In this document: positions 17,036-23,597 of the stretch, one piece after another | Position numbering within the stretch: the stretch's first letter is position 1 | Layout: the number at the start of each line of letters is the position of its first letter | Program-made: the position numbers and the translations under genes | The notes under the pieces: generated by a model | Told to the model about the DNA's origin: nothing | Database searches by the model: none | What the model saw: the letters and a program-made list of their open reading frames with translations, nothing else | Assembly (NCBI GenBank): GCA_910583765.1 | Contig: CAJTYS010000042.1 | Coordinates: 1 to 32,139, forward strand | Length of the DNA: 32,139 nt | Source of the DNA: an uncultured Eubacteriales bacterium | GTDB taxonomy: Bacteria; Bacillota; Clostridia; Peptostreptococcales; Anaerovoracaceae | Direction of reading: 5' to 3'

Positions 17036-17822
17036 ATCCTGGTACCTCCTTTAAATCGTAATAGATCTCAGCTAGGTAAAGGCCCTGGGGCGGCGCGGTA
17101 TGGCCCGCGTTCTGCCGGTCTTTACCGCGAATCACAGCCTCCAGTTCCAGGGGATTCCGTTTGCCGAGGCCAACTTCTACCAAGGTCCCTGTGATAATCC
17201 GCACCATATTGTACAAGAATCCGTCTCCTGTGACTTTGATGTGAATCTCTTCATCGCCCTCCACGATCTGAATCTGATATATGGTCCTTACCGTTGTCTC
17301 CCGCGGCGTCCCACCTGTGGATTGAAAACATTGGAAATCATGGGTCCCTGTGATCTGCTCTGCTGCCTGGCGCATGGCCCGCGCGTCTAAAGGCCTCCCG
17401 ATCTCATAATAATAATTTCGCCGGAACACATCTGGCCTTCCTGAAATATCCAGTTTGTAGACATAGGTTTTTCCCTTTGCGTCAAACCGCGCATGAAAAC
17501 CCAGAGGCATTTCACGAACCTCCTTGATGTGAATCGGACCAGTGGCGCCTCTTCCCCGCATGCCGCCGGACAACCGATTGTTCACTGCCAGGGCCACCCG
17601 ATCTGTTGGAATGCCAAAATCGCCTTTCATGGTGGCTCGCTGACCATAGGCGTGGACTCCCGCGTCTGTCCTGCTGGTTCCTTCTACTTTCATTTCTCGC
17701 CCGCAGACAGTGCTGAGGGCTTGCTCCAGCGTCCCCTGCACGGTCTTGACGTTGGGTTGTCTCTGCCAGCCAAAAAAATCAGTGCCATCATATTCAATGG
17801 TCAGCAGCAAGTTTCGTTCCAT
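17007..17822 (-). CDS. truA: tRNA pseudouridine(38-40) synthase
   Basis: Modifies uridines 38-40 in the tRNA anticodon arm. The catalytic Asp53 lies in GTSRTDAGVHAYGQ, and LTIEYDGTDFFGWQRQPNVKTVQG opens the protein as in other TruA proteins. The C-terminal half has DGFLYNMVRIITGTLVEVG. The chosen ATG at 17822 has AGGAG six bases upstream and gives 271 residues; an ATG at 17840, overlapping the yhbY stop as ATGA, would add six residues and has a poor site. Confidence 0.94.
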   Translation of the reverse strand: MERNLLLTIEYDGTDFFGWQRQPNVKTVQGTLEQALSTVCGREMKVEGTSRTDAGVHAYGQRATMKGDFGIPTDRVALAVNNRLSGGMRGRGATGPIHIKEVREMPLGFHARFDAKGKTYVYKLDISGRPDVFRRNYYYEIGRPLDARAMRQAAEQITGTHDFQCFQSTGGTPRETTVRTIYQIQIVEGDEEIHIKVTGDGFLYNMVRIITGTLVEVGLGKRNPLELEAVIRGKDRQNAGHTAPPQGLYLAEIYYDLKEVPGYERSTSGMG

Positions 17823-17836
17823 GCTCTGCTCCTGCC

Positions 17837-18133
17837 TCATCTTTTCGGCAGCTCGATCCTGCGGTTTTCCTTGGACGGCCGATAGAGGACGAATTTGTGT
17901 CCAATGGCTTGTACGAATTCCGCGTCCAACTCTTCTGCCAACTGGCTCGCCACATCTTTTGGCGGAAGGCCGCAGCCCTGCTGGAGCTTGGCTTTAACCA
18001 GTTCTCTAGTCTCAAAGCCCACTTCCATTTCTTTTTTTATATTGTCTGTCAGGCCGTTTTTCCCTAAAAAAACAGTAGGCTCCAGTTCTTGTGCCAGCTG
18101 TTTGAGGAAACGCCTTTGCTTGCTTGTGATCAT
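17837..18133 (-). CDS. yhbY: YhbY-family RNA-binding protein (CRM domain)
   Basis: A 98-residue single CRM-domain protein that associates with pre-50S ribosomal particles in characterised bacteria. Pattern: MITSKQRRFLKQLAQELEP, then the GKNGLTDNI loop, LVKAKLQQGC, and IGHKFVLYRPSK near the end. The frame is open to 18169, but the ATG at 18133 follows AGGAG at a good distance and fits the family start. First gene of the run through truA, the deaminase, the wecA-like gene and the MATE gene. Confidence 0.93.
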   Translation of the reverse strand: MITSKQRRFLKQLAQELEPTVFLGKNGLTDNIKKEMEVGFETRELVKAKLQQGCGLPPKDVASQLAEELDAEFVQAIGHKFVLYRPSKENRRIELPKR

Positions 18134-18173
18134 AAACGCTCCTATGGTTCTATCTTCAAAAACATACAACTTT

Positions 18174-18202
18174 AGTATAATATGAAATGCCCTTTTTTAC
18201 AA
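18174..18202 (-). promoter_or_regulatory. Promoter of the yhbY operon
   Basis: TTGTAA (18197-18202) and TATACT (18174-18179) on the minus strand with 17-base spacing. The -35 box overlaps the stop codon of the prepilin-peptidase-like gene. The transcript start would be near 18167. Confidence 0.7.
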
Positions 18203-18892
18203 CAGCGGCCAGATAATTACCGTGTAAAAAATCGCGGCTCCGCAAATATAAGGGCCCAGAGGCAGCGTATCGTCTCGTTTTACTTTTTTCCTCAGGATCA
18301 AGATGGAAAACACCACTGCGCTGCTGATGGCAGATAAAGCCAGGGTGGTGAGCGTGCCCTGAAAACCCAGACAAAGGCCGACAGCCGCGAACAGCTTTAC
18401 GTCTCCCATGCCCAGAGACTCTTTTTTGAAAGCTAGTTTCCCTGCTGCCGCGGAAGCCAGCATGATGCCGCCGCCCAGGAGCATGCCCCATAGAGGCTGC
18501 GGCATGGTTTGATGATAAGGAATGAATCCCATGGCTGAGATTCCTGCTAAGATCACGAATTGATCTGGAATGATGCCATATTTTTGATCTGCCGCGGCAA
18601 TGACTAAGAGCGCCCAGCTAAACGCGAGTCCTGCCAAAGCGAACTTCCAATCAAAGATCGCCAGCCGAATGGCACCTGCTGCGAAAAAGCCGGAAAACAC
18701 CCATTTCCATGGAACGCCTTTGATCCGCTGGGTATAAGGATCTTTCAATTCTTCACTAGGCTCTTCTCCATAATCGCACAGCCATTTGGCTGGAATCTTG
18801 TTGAAAATATAGACCGCGCCGTGACCTGCCAAGATTCCAAGGAGGATGGCCGCGAAAATTTTTATCAAAATTATGATAAGATTCGACACCAT
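18197..18892 (-). CDS. Prepilin-peptidase-like aspartic membrane protease (A24 family)
   Basis: A 231-residue polytopic membrane protein with both catalytic Asp residues of GxGD proteases: Asp102 in AADQKYGIIPD and Asp164 in LGMGDVKLFAAVGL. A normal PilD/GspO has an N-terminal N-methyltransferase domain with paired zinc Cys; here the corresponding segment (GHGAVYIFNKIPAKWLCDYGEE) has only one Cys, so methylation is doubtful. The frame extends upstream to 19078, but the ATG at 18892 behind AAAGGGG begins a hydrophobic helix and fits best. No pilin or secretion genes are in the window. It could process pseudopilins or Flp-like proteins encoded elsewhere. Confidence 0.85.
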   Translation of the reverse strand: MVSNLIIILIKIFAAILLGILAGHGAVYIFNKIPAKWLCDYGEEPSEELKDPYTQRIKGVPWKWVFSGFFAAGAIRLAIFDWKFALAGLAFSWALLVIAAADQKYGIIPDQFVILAGISAMGFIPYHQTMPQPLWGMLLGGGIMLASAAAGKLAFKKESLGMGDVKLFAAVGLCLGFQGTLTTLALSAISSAVVFSILILRKKVKRDDTLPLGPYICGAAIFYTVIIWPLL

Positions 18893-19175
18893 TCTGCCCC
18901 TTTCCCCTTTTCTTTTCTCCAATTTTACCAGTTTCGACAAAATACCACAATCTTTTTCCCTGAAAACGCAGAATTTGTCGGAAATGATTTGTGGATTTTT
19001 GTCTGATTTCCTTATAAAATCTATATAAATAGCAAAGCAAATACAGCGTATGGTGTCTCTATGATCTGCCGCGCACATGATATGACATCGAAGGATATCG
19101 CCGGATCATGATTTGCGTCAATGGCAGCGCGAAGGCGCTCCGCTGGGACCAAAAGTCAGAAAGGGTACGAAAAAT

Positions 19176-19529
19176 ATGATAAAAGAAACAACTATCTCAG
19201 AGCACTGCGGCGGCCAGCCTTACGCCGGAAAAGCGCAGGCCATCGAAAATCTAGGCGGCAGCCTGGCTCTTTACGAAAAACATTTGGCTAGGTTCAAAAA
19301 GAATTACGCTCAGGCCTATGTTTCCATACAGGAATATCTGGACACGGACCACAAAAAAGAAGCCCAGCGATTCGCCCACTCCATCAAGGGGCTAGCCGGC
19401 ATGCTGGGCTTGACTTGTCTTGCCCGCTCCGCAGAAGCCCTGGAGATGGCTTTGGGCAGCAATGCCGAAGATCTTTCCATAGAGCTTTCCGTGTTCCAGG
19501 AACGCCTGGAGGAAATCACGGCGCATTGA
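19176..19529 (+). CDS. Stand-alone Hpt (histidine phosphotransfer) domain protein
   Basis: A 117-residue, all-helical protein. The phosphorylatable His68 sits in RFAHSIKGLAGMLGLTCLA, matching the HSxKGxxxxLG Hpt signature, and the following helix SAEALEMAL completes the four-helix bundle. The frame is open from 19113, but the ATG at 19176 behind AAAGGG is the likely start. No hybrid kinase or response regulator is nearby, so its partners in a phosphorelay are encoded elsewhere. It is divergent from the prepilin-peptidase-like gene; the 283 bases between hold A/T-rich sequence with possible but weak promoters and no other gene. Confidence 0.85.
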   Translation: MIKETTISEHCGGQPYAGKAQAIENLGGSLALYEKHLARFKKNYAQAYVSIQEYLDTDHKKEAQRFAHSIKGLAGMLGLTCLARSAEALEMALGSNAEDLSIELSVFQERLEEITAH

Positions 19530-19538
19530 AAGCGCTCC

Positions 19539-19567
19539 TTGCGGTCGCACTGATTCCATCGTATAAT
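19539..19567 (+). promoter_or_regulatory. Promoter of the PNPOx-like gene
   Basis: TTGCGG (19539-19544) and a perfect TATAAT (19562-19567) with 17-base spacing, about 50 bases upstream of the start codon at 19618. Confidence 0.75.
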
Positions 19568-19617
19568 AACTATGTCGCAGAAACATCCATAGAAAGATAG
19601 AAAGAAGGTAGGAATCC

Positions 19618-20103
19618 ATGAATCGAGAAATGAGAAATAAACAGCGTCAGGTTTCTGACCAAATGGCAAGAGAAATGCTGCTCCAGGGAACAGAGGGAAC
19701 CCTATCCATGCATGGGGACGATGGTTATCCATACGGCGTGCCCTTTAACTATGTGTACATGAACAATGCCATCTATATCCACACCCTCAGCCAAGGATAC
19801 AAAATCGACGCTTTGAAAGCAAATCAAAAAGTCTGCTTTTCTGTCATTGTCCGCTCTCAGATCATCCCGGAGCTGTACACTGCTCGTTATGAAAGCGTCA
19901 TTGTCACAGGCGACGCGAAGTTCGTTGAAGAACAAGCAGAGTGCGTTCAAGTCCTAGAAGAATTCGTGTCACGTTTTTCACCGGGCTTAGAAGACGGTGG
20001 GGCGAAATTTATCAGAGCGTCCATTGGCAGAACAGCGGTCATTAAAATCAATATTCGGGAAATCAAAGGGCGTTCGTTCCGTTATGCTGCCGATGCCGTT
20101 TGA
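19618..20103 (+). CDS. Pyridoxamine 5'-phosphate oxidase-like flavoprotein (NimA-like)
   Basis: A 161-residue split-barrel flavin-binding protein. The pattern GTEGTLSMHGDDGYPYGVPFNYVYMNNAIYIHTLSQGYKIDALKAN followed by VCFSVIV and YESVIVTGDAKFVEE is typical of the NimA-like branch, which includes nitroimidazole reductases and many uncharacterised FMN proteins. A good ribosome-binding site (AAGGTAGGA) precedes the ATG. It has its own promoter and terminator, so it is probably monocistronic. The true substrate is unknown. Confidence 0.88.
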   Translation: MNREMRNKQRQVSDQMAREMLLQGTEGTLSMHGDDGYPYGVPFNYVYMNNAIYIHTLSQGYKIDALKANQKVCFSVIVRSQIIPELYTARYESVIVTGDAKFVEEQAECVQVLEEFVSRFSPGLEDGGAKFIRASIGRTAVIKINIREIKGRSFRYAADAV

Positions 20104-20140
20104 TCCTAAGGACCACGGCCTGCCTTTGTTCGACCCCTGC

Positions 20141-20188
20141 AAAAGACAGTCAGATCCAATGCGGCGGCATGTGATCTGACTGTCTTTT
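20141..20188. terminator. Bidirectional terminator between the convergent PNPOx-like and SSB-like genes
   Basis: AAAAGACAGTCAGATC (20141-20156) pairs perfectly with GATCTGACTGTCTTTT (20173-20188). U-tracts exist in both directions. Confidence 0.93.
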
Positions 20189-20221
20189 TCCGCGCTTTCC
20201 CTGTTCTCATCAAAGAACAGT

Positions 20222-20881
20222 CTATTCTTCGCTATCCGGCTCTGTGTCCACATGCTCTGTCTGCGGTAAACATTGTTCGATTTTAATGACAGACACTTCG
20301 TAGGCTGTTTTCACGCTCACGTTTCCCTCTTCGTCCCGTTTTTTGTATTCTCGGCTCTGGATCCGCCCTTCAAGTCTCAGCTTGCTGCCCACTTCCTGCT
20401 CACCGCCAAAAGCCGCGTTTCGCCCCCATGCGATGCAGGGTATGTAGTCGGATTTATTGTACATGCGGTTCACCGCGAGCATGATGTCGCAAATTTCTCT
20501 CCCCAGGGGAGATGTTCTGCGGACTGGCTGTTTGCACACGAAGCCTTCCAGAAAAACATGATTCTCATAGGCCGCTTCTTCCTCCAAATTGCGGAGTTCT
20601 CTTGCGAACACCACGACGTTCAGCCTATTTTTGCCGTCTCGCTCCTCATTGTATGTACGGATCTGTCCAGACACTTCCAGAACGCAGCCTGGCCTTAAAT
20701 CCAATCCGCCCATCAGCCGCTCGGACACCATCAGCCGGATGCAGTCTTCATAACCGCTCTTTCTCAAGATCCCCAGCAGCAGGATATAAAACGATTCCCC
20801 ATATGTTTTGTGGCTGAACTCCAGCTCTGACAGCACTTTTCCCACCAGGCGCGCAGTGTTTCCTTCCAGAATCTTTTCCAT
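20222..20881 (-). CDS. SSB-like protein with two OB folds
   Basis: A 219-residue protein whose two halves each resemble a single-stranded-DNA-binding OB domain. The second half is clearest: NHVFLEGFVCKQPVRRTSPLGREICDIMLAVNR, IPCIAWGRNAAF, and KLRLEGRIQSREYKK. The first half has NTARLVGKVLSELEFSHKTYGESFYILLLGILR. It lacks the usual acidic-Phe SSB tip but ends in acidic residues (DTEPDSEE). The upstream frame reaches 21004; the ATG at 20881 behind GGGGGG is chosen. It is the last gene of the valS group. A role in DNA metabolism is likely, but it is probably not the main replicative SSB. Confidence 0.78.
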   Translation of the reverse strand: MEKILEGNTARLVGKVLSELEFSHKTYGESFYILLLGILRKSGYEDCIRLMVSERLMGGLDLRPGCVLEVSGQIRTYNEERDGKNRLNVVVFARELRNLEEEAAYENHVFLEGFVCKQPVRRTSPLGREICDIMLAVNRMYNKSDYIPCIAWGRNAAFGGEQEVGSKLRLEGRIQSREYKKRDEEGNVSVKTAYEVSVIKIEQCLPQTEHVDTEPDSEE

Positions 20882-20937
20882 AAAAAATCCCCCCAAGCAA
20901 AGTATCTCTAAAATATATTGCCCAGGGAGAGAAATTA

Positions 20938-21384
20938 TTACTGAAAATCCAGCTTCATCACTTCCGGATGACAGGTTTTTCCGTACTGGGGGCAGGTCAG
21001 GCACTCAAAAAAGTTCGGCGCTTTTTCCCTTGGTACGGTTTGAAATCCATATTTTCGGAAAAATTCCGGTGCTCTGGCCACCAGATAAATGCTGCTGCCG
21101 CCTTGAGAAAGGGTTTCTTCTACTGCTTTGTCCAGCAGGACTTTGCCGATTTTCAGCTTCCGGTAGATCTTTTCTACCGCAATGCCGTCAATGATGAATT
21201 CTCCTTCTCTCTTGGCCAGCACTAAGGCTGCCATCAGGTGCTGGTCATTTCCATGGACCACTTCCCAGCATTTCACGATATCCGTGGGCACTGGCTCTTC
21301 TTCGGAAAACTCCAGCTCATTTTCAATGAAAAAAGGAACCAGCTTTTCGTAGTCCTCGGTTTGCCTCATGGTAAAACGAATCAT
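20938..21384 (-). CDS. GNAT-family N-acetyltransferase with Cys/His tail
   Basis: A 148-residue acetyl-CoA-dependent acetyltransferase. The central segment AALVLAKREGEFIIDGIAVEKIYRKLKIGKVLLDKAVEE has the acetyl-CoA pyrophosphate-binding pattern (R-K-L-K-I-G-K), followed by PEFFRKYGFQ. The C-terminus CLTCPQYGKTCHPEVMKLDF has three Cys and one His, which could bind metal. Start ATG directly abuts the lipid-kinase stop codon; its AGGAGG lies inside that gene. Substrate unknown. Confidence 0.85.
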   Translation of the reverse strand: MIRFTMRQTEDYEKLVPFFIENELEFSEEEPVPTDIVKCWEVVHGNDQHLMAALVLAKREGEFIIDGIAVEKIYRKLKIGKVLLDKAVEETLSQGGSSIYLVARAPEFFRKYGFQTVPREKAPNFFECLTCPQYGKTCHPEVMKLDFQ

Positions 21385-22293
21385 TTATATGTCATCCTCC
21401 TCTGTAAAAATCCGCAGCCGGTTGTGGAGCAGGCTGAATTCCAATGGGAATTTTTCGCCCTTTTCTCCATCAATGTCTGTTGAAATGTCACCGTCTGACT
21501 CGATCCGCAGGGAATTGGTCTTGAAGGTGAGCACATTCTTGTTTTTAGAATGATTTCCGTGGATCACGTTAAAGAGCATCGGCCCCAGCTCGATGATCGG
21601 CATTTTTCGGAACAAGATCACGTCCATCAGTCCATCGTTGATTTCTGATTCCGGCGAAATCCGCTTGAAGCCGCCGGCGGAAATGCCGTTCATGACCACC
21701 ATGAAATACATCTCTTCTTCATAGGTTTCTTCCGGCGTGATCAGTTTGACCTTATGGGCCCGCAAGTTCGGCACTTCTGTGACTGCTTTCAAATAATAGG
21801 CCATCACGCCCAAGGTGTTTTTCAGGTTGGGATCCGTCTTTTGGCTCACATCGATGAGCGCGCCCATGGCCGCCACATTGATAAAATGCCTGTCATTGAC
21901 CTTTCCCACATCCGCGTTTGTAAAATGCTCTCCCAGGGCAATGTCGATCATGCCATCGATATTGCTGGGGATCTCAAAATAGTAAGCAAAATCATTGGCA
22001 GTGCCTGCCGGAAAGATGGCCAGAGGCAAATTGATATTATTTCGAATCATGGCGTTCACGCAGATATTGATGGTTCCATCACCGCCCGCGGCAATGATCT
22101 GGCGGTACTTGCGCACATCCATGGTGGACAAAGCGTCATCAATGCTCCTGCCCTTTGCCGCTCGGATGGGCACAATCTGATAGCCTTCTGTTTGGAATCG
22201 GTCTATGATATAATCTAAGTTATTTTTGAACAGGCCGTTTCCTGAATGTGGGTTGTAAAATAGTAAAACTCTCTCTGCCTTTTTTTCACACAT
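21385..22293 (-). CDS. Diacylglycerol-kinase-family lipid kinase (YegS/BmrU-like)
   Basis: Soluble lipid kinase of 302 residues. The ATP-binding GGDGT motif is at residues 70-74 (IIAAGGDGTINICVNAM), followed by LPLAIFPAGTANDFAYYFEIP. Later segments are GISAGGFKRISPESEINDGLMDVILFRK and a C-terminal beta domain with RIESDGDISTDIDGEKGEKFP. The usual role is phosphorylating diacylglycerol or a similar lipid in membrane turnover. It lies one base downstream of folC. Confidence 0.92.
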   Translation of the reverse strand: MCEKKAERVLLFYNPHSGNGLFKNNLDYIIDRFQTEGYQIVPIRAAKGRSIDDALSTMDVRKYRQIIAAGGDGTINICVNAMIRNNINLPLAIFPAGTANDFAYYFEIPSNIDGMIDIALGEHFTNADVGKVNDRHFINVAAMGALIDVSQKTDPNLKNTLGVMAYYLKAVTEVPNLRAHKVKLITPEETYEEEMYFMVVMNGISAGGFKRISPESEINDGLMDVILFRKMPIIELGPMLFNVIHGNHSKNKNVLTFKTNSLRIESDGDISTDIDGEKGEKFPLEFSLLHNRLRIFTEEDDI

Positions 22294-22294
22294 G

Positions 22295-23572
22295 TTAAAG
22301 CTTCCCCCTTATTTCTCCGATTAAGTACAGCGATCCCGCGAACAGTACCACATCCGGGCAAGGCTTCGCGTCCATGGCCAGGGCAAAAGCCGCATCTGCG
22401 GTTTCCGCGGTTTCACAAGCTCCGCCGTCTTGCTTCAAAAGCTCTGCCAGCTTTGCCGCAGGCAGTTTTCTGGGATTGTCCGGCTGGGTGGCGATGAACC
22501 GATGAGAAATCGCCCGAAAATGCGCTGCGATCTTCTCTGTTTCTTTATCTGCCAGCATGCCTGCCACTACTAGGATCTCATGGCCTTTGTAATAGCGTTC
22601 CATAGTCTGGCGCAAGGCTTTCGCGCCTGCCTCATTGTGCGCGCCGTCCAAAACCACCACCGGCTGCTCTCCAAAGGTCTCAAAGCGGCCGGGCTGTCTG
22701 GCCTTTTCCAAGCCCTGGTACAGTTTGTTTCGCGATACCTTTATTATACCTCTTTTCCTAAGAATTTCCAAGGCTATTAATGCGGTTTTCGCGTTTTCCA
22801 CCTGATGTCTCCCTGCCATGGAAACTCGGACTTCACTGTAATCCGTCCCATAAATCTCCATGTCAAAGAGCGTTCCTGCTGCTGATTCTTCCCTGATCCC
22901 GTATTTCAGCTTTGTGGCATCGTACAGCACGCAGCCTCTTTCATAGGCCCGCCTTGCGATGACCGCGGCGGCTTCTCTTTGCTCCACATTGGAAACCACG
23001 GGCACGCCTGCTTTGATGATCCCCGCCTTTTCTCCCGCGATCTCTGCCAGGGTGCTGCCCAGCTGCTGCATATGGTCATAAGATATGGAAGTGATCACGC
23101 TGACCAGCGGTTTTTCCACCACATTGGTAGAATCACCCGTTCCTCCAAGTCCTACCTCCAAAATCACAAAGTCTGCTTTTTTCGCGGCAAAATAAAGAAA
23201 GGCAATGGCTGTCACAACTTCAAATTCCGTAGGAGAATCAAAGCCTTCTGCTACCATTTCCTCCGCTTTTTCCACTACCTGGTTTGTATGCGTTTCTAAT
23301 TCCTGGTCTGTGATGAATCCGCCGTTAAATTGGATCCGTTCGTGAAAGCTTTGGATAAAAGGCGAGATGTACATTCCCGCCTGATATCCGTTTTCCTGCA
23401 GTGCTTCATATAAATATCTGCACACAGAACCTTTTCCATTTGTGCCTGCCACATGGATGACCCGCAGTCCTTGTTCCGGATGACCCAGCTTTTCCAGCAG
23501 CAAGTTCATTCTCTCTAGTCCCAGGACGCTGCCAAAGCGGTCAAATCCATGTATTTTCTCAATTGCGTCCAT
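22295..23572 (-). CDS. folC: Folylpolyglutamate synthase / dihydrofolate synthase
   Basis: Adds glutamate residues to folates, and in many bacteria also to dihydropteroate. It has the Mur-ligase fold: P-loop VIHVAGTNGKGSVCRYL near residue 40, EVGLGGTGDSTNVV, and DGAHNEAGAKAL in the C-terminal domain. The frame allows an ATG at 23581, but AAGGA fits the ATG at 23572 (425 residues) with eight-base spacing. It is 25 bases downstream of valS and so probably shares its T-box control. Confidence 0.94.
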   Translation of the reverse strand: MDAIEKIHGFDRFGSVLGLERMNLLLEKLGHPEQGLRVIHVAGTNGKGSVCRYLYEALQENGYQAGMYISPFIQSFHERIQFNGGFITDQELETHTNQVVEKAEEMVAEGFDSPTEFEVVTAIAFLYFAAKKADFVILEVGLGGTGDSTNVVEKPLVSVITSISYDHMQQLGSTLAEIAGEKAGIIKAGVPVVSNVEQREAAAVIARRAYERGCVLYDATKLKYGIREESAAGTLFDMEIYGTDYSEVRVSMAGRHQVENAKTALIALEILRKRGIIKVSRNKLYQGLEKARQPGRFETFGEQPVVVLDGAHNEAGAKALRQTMERYYKGHEILVVAGMLADKETEKIAAHFRAISHRFIATQPDNPRKLPAAKLAELLKQDGGACETAETADAAFALAMDAKPCPDVVLFAGSLYLIGEIRGKL

Positions 23573-23597
23573 ATTTTCCATCCTTTTTGATCATTTT

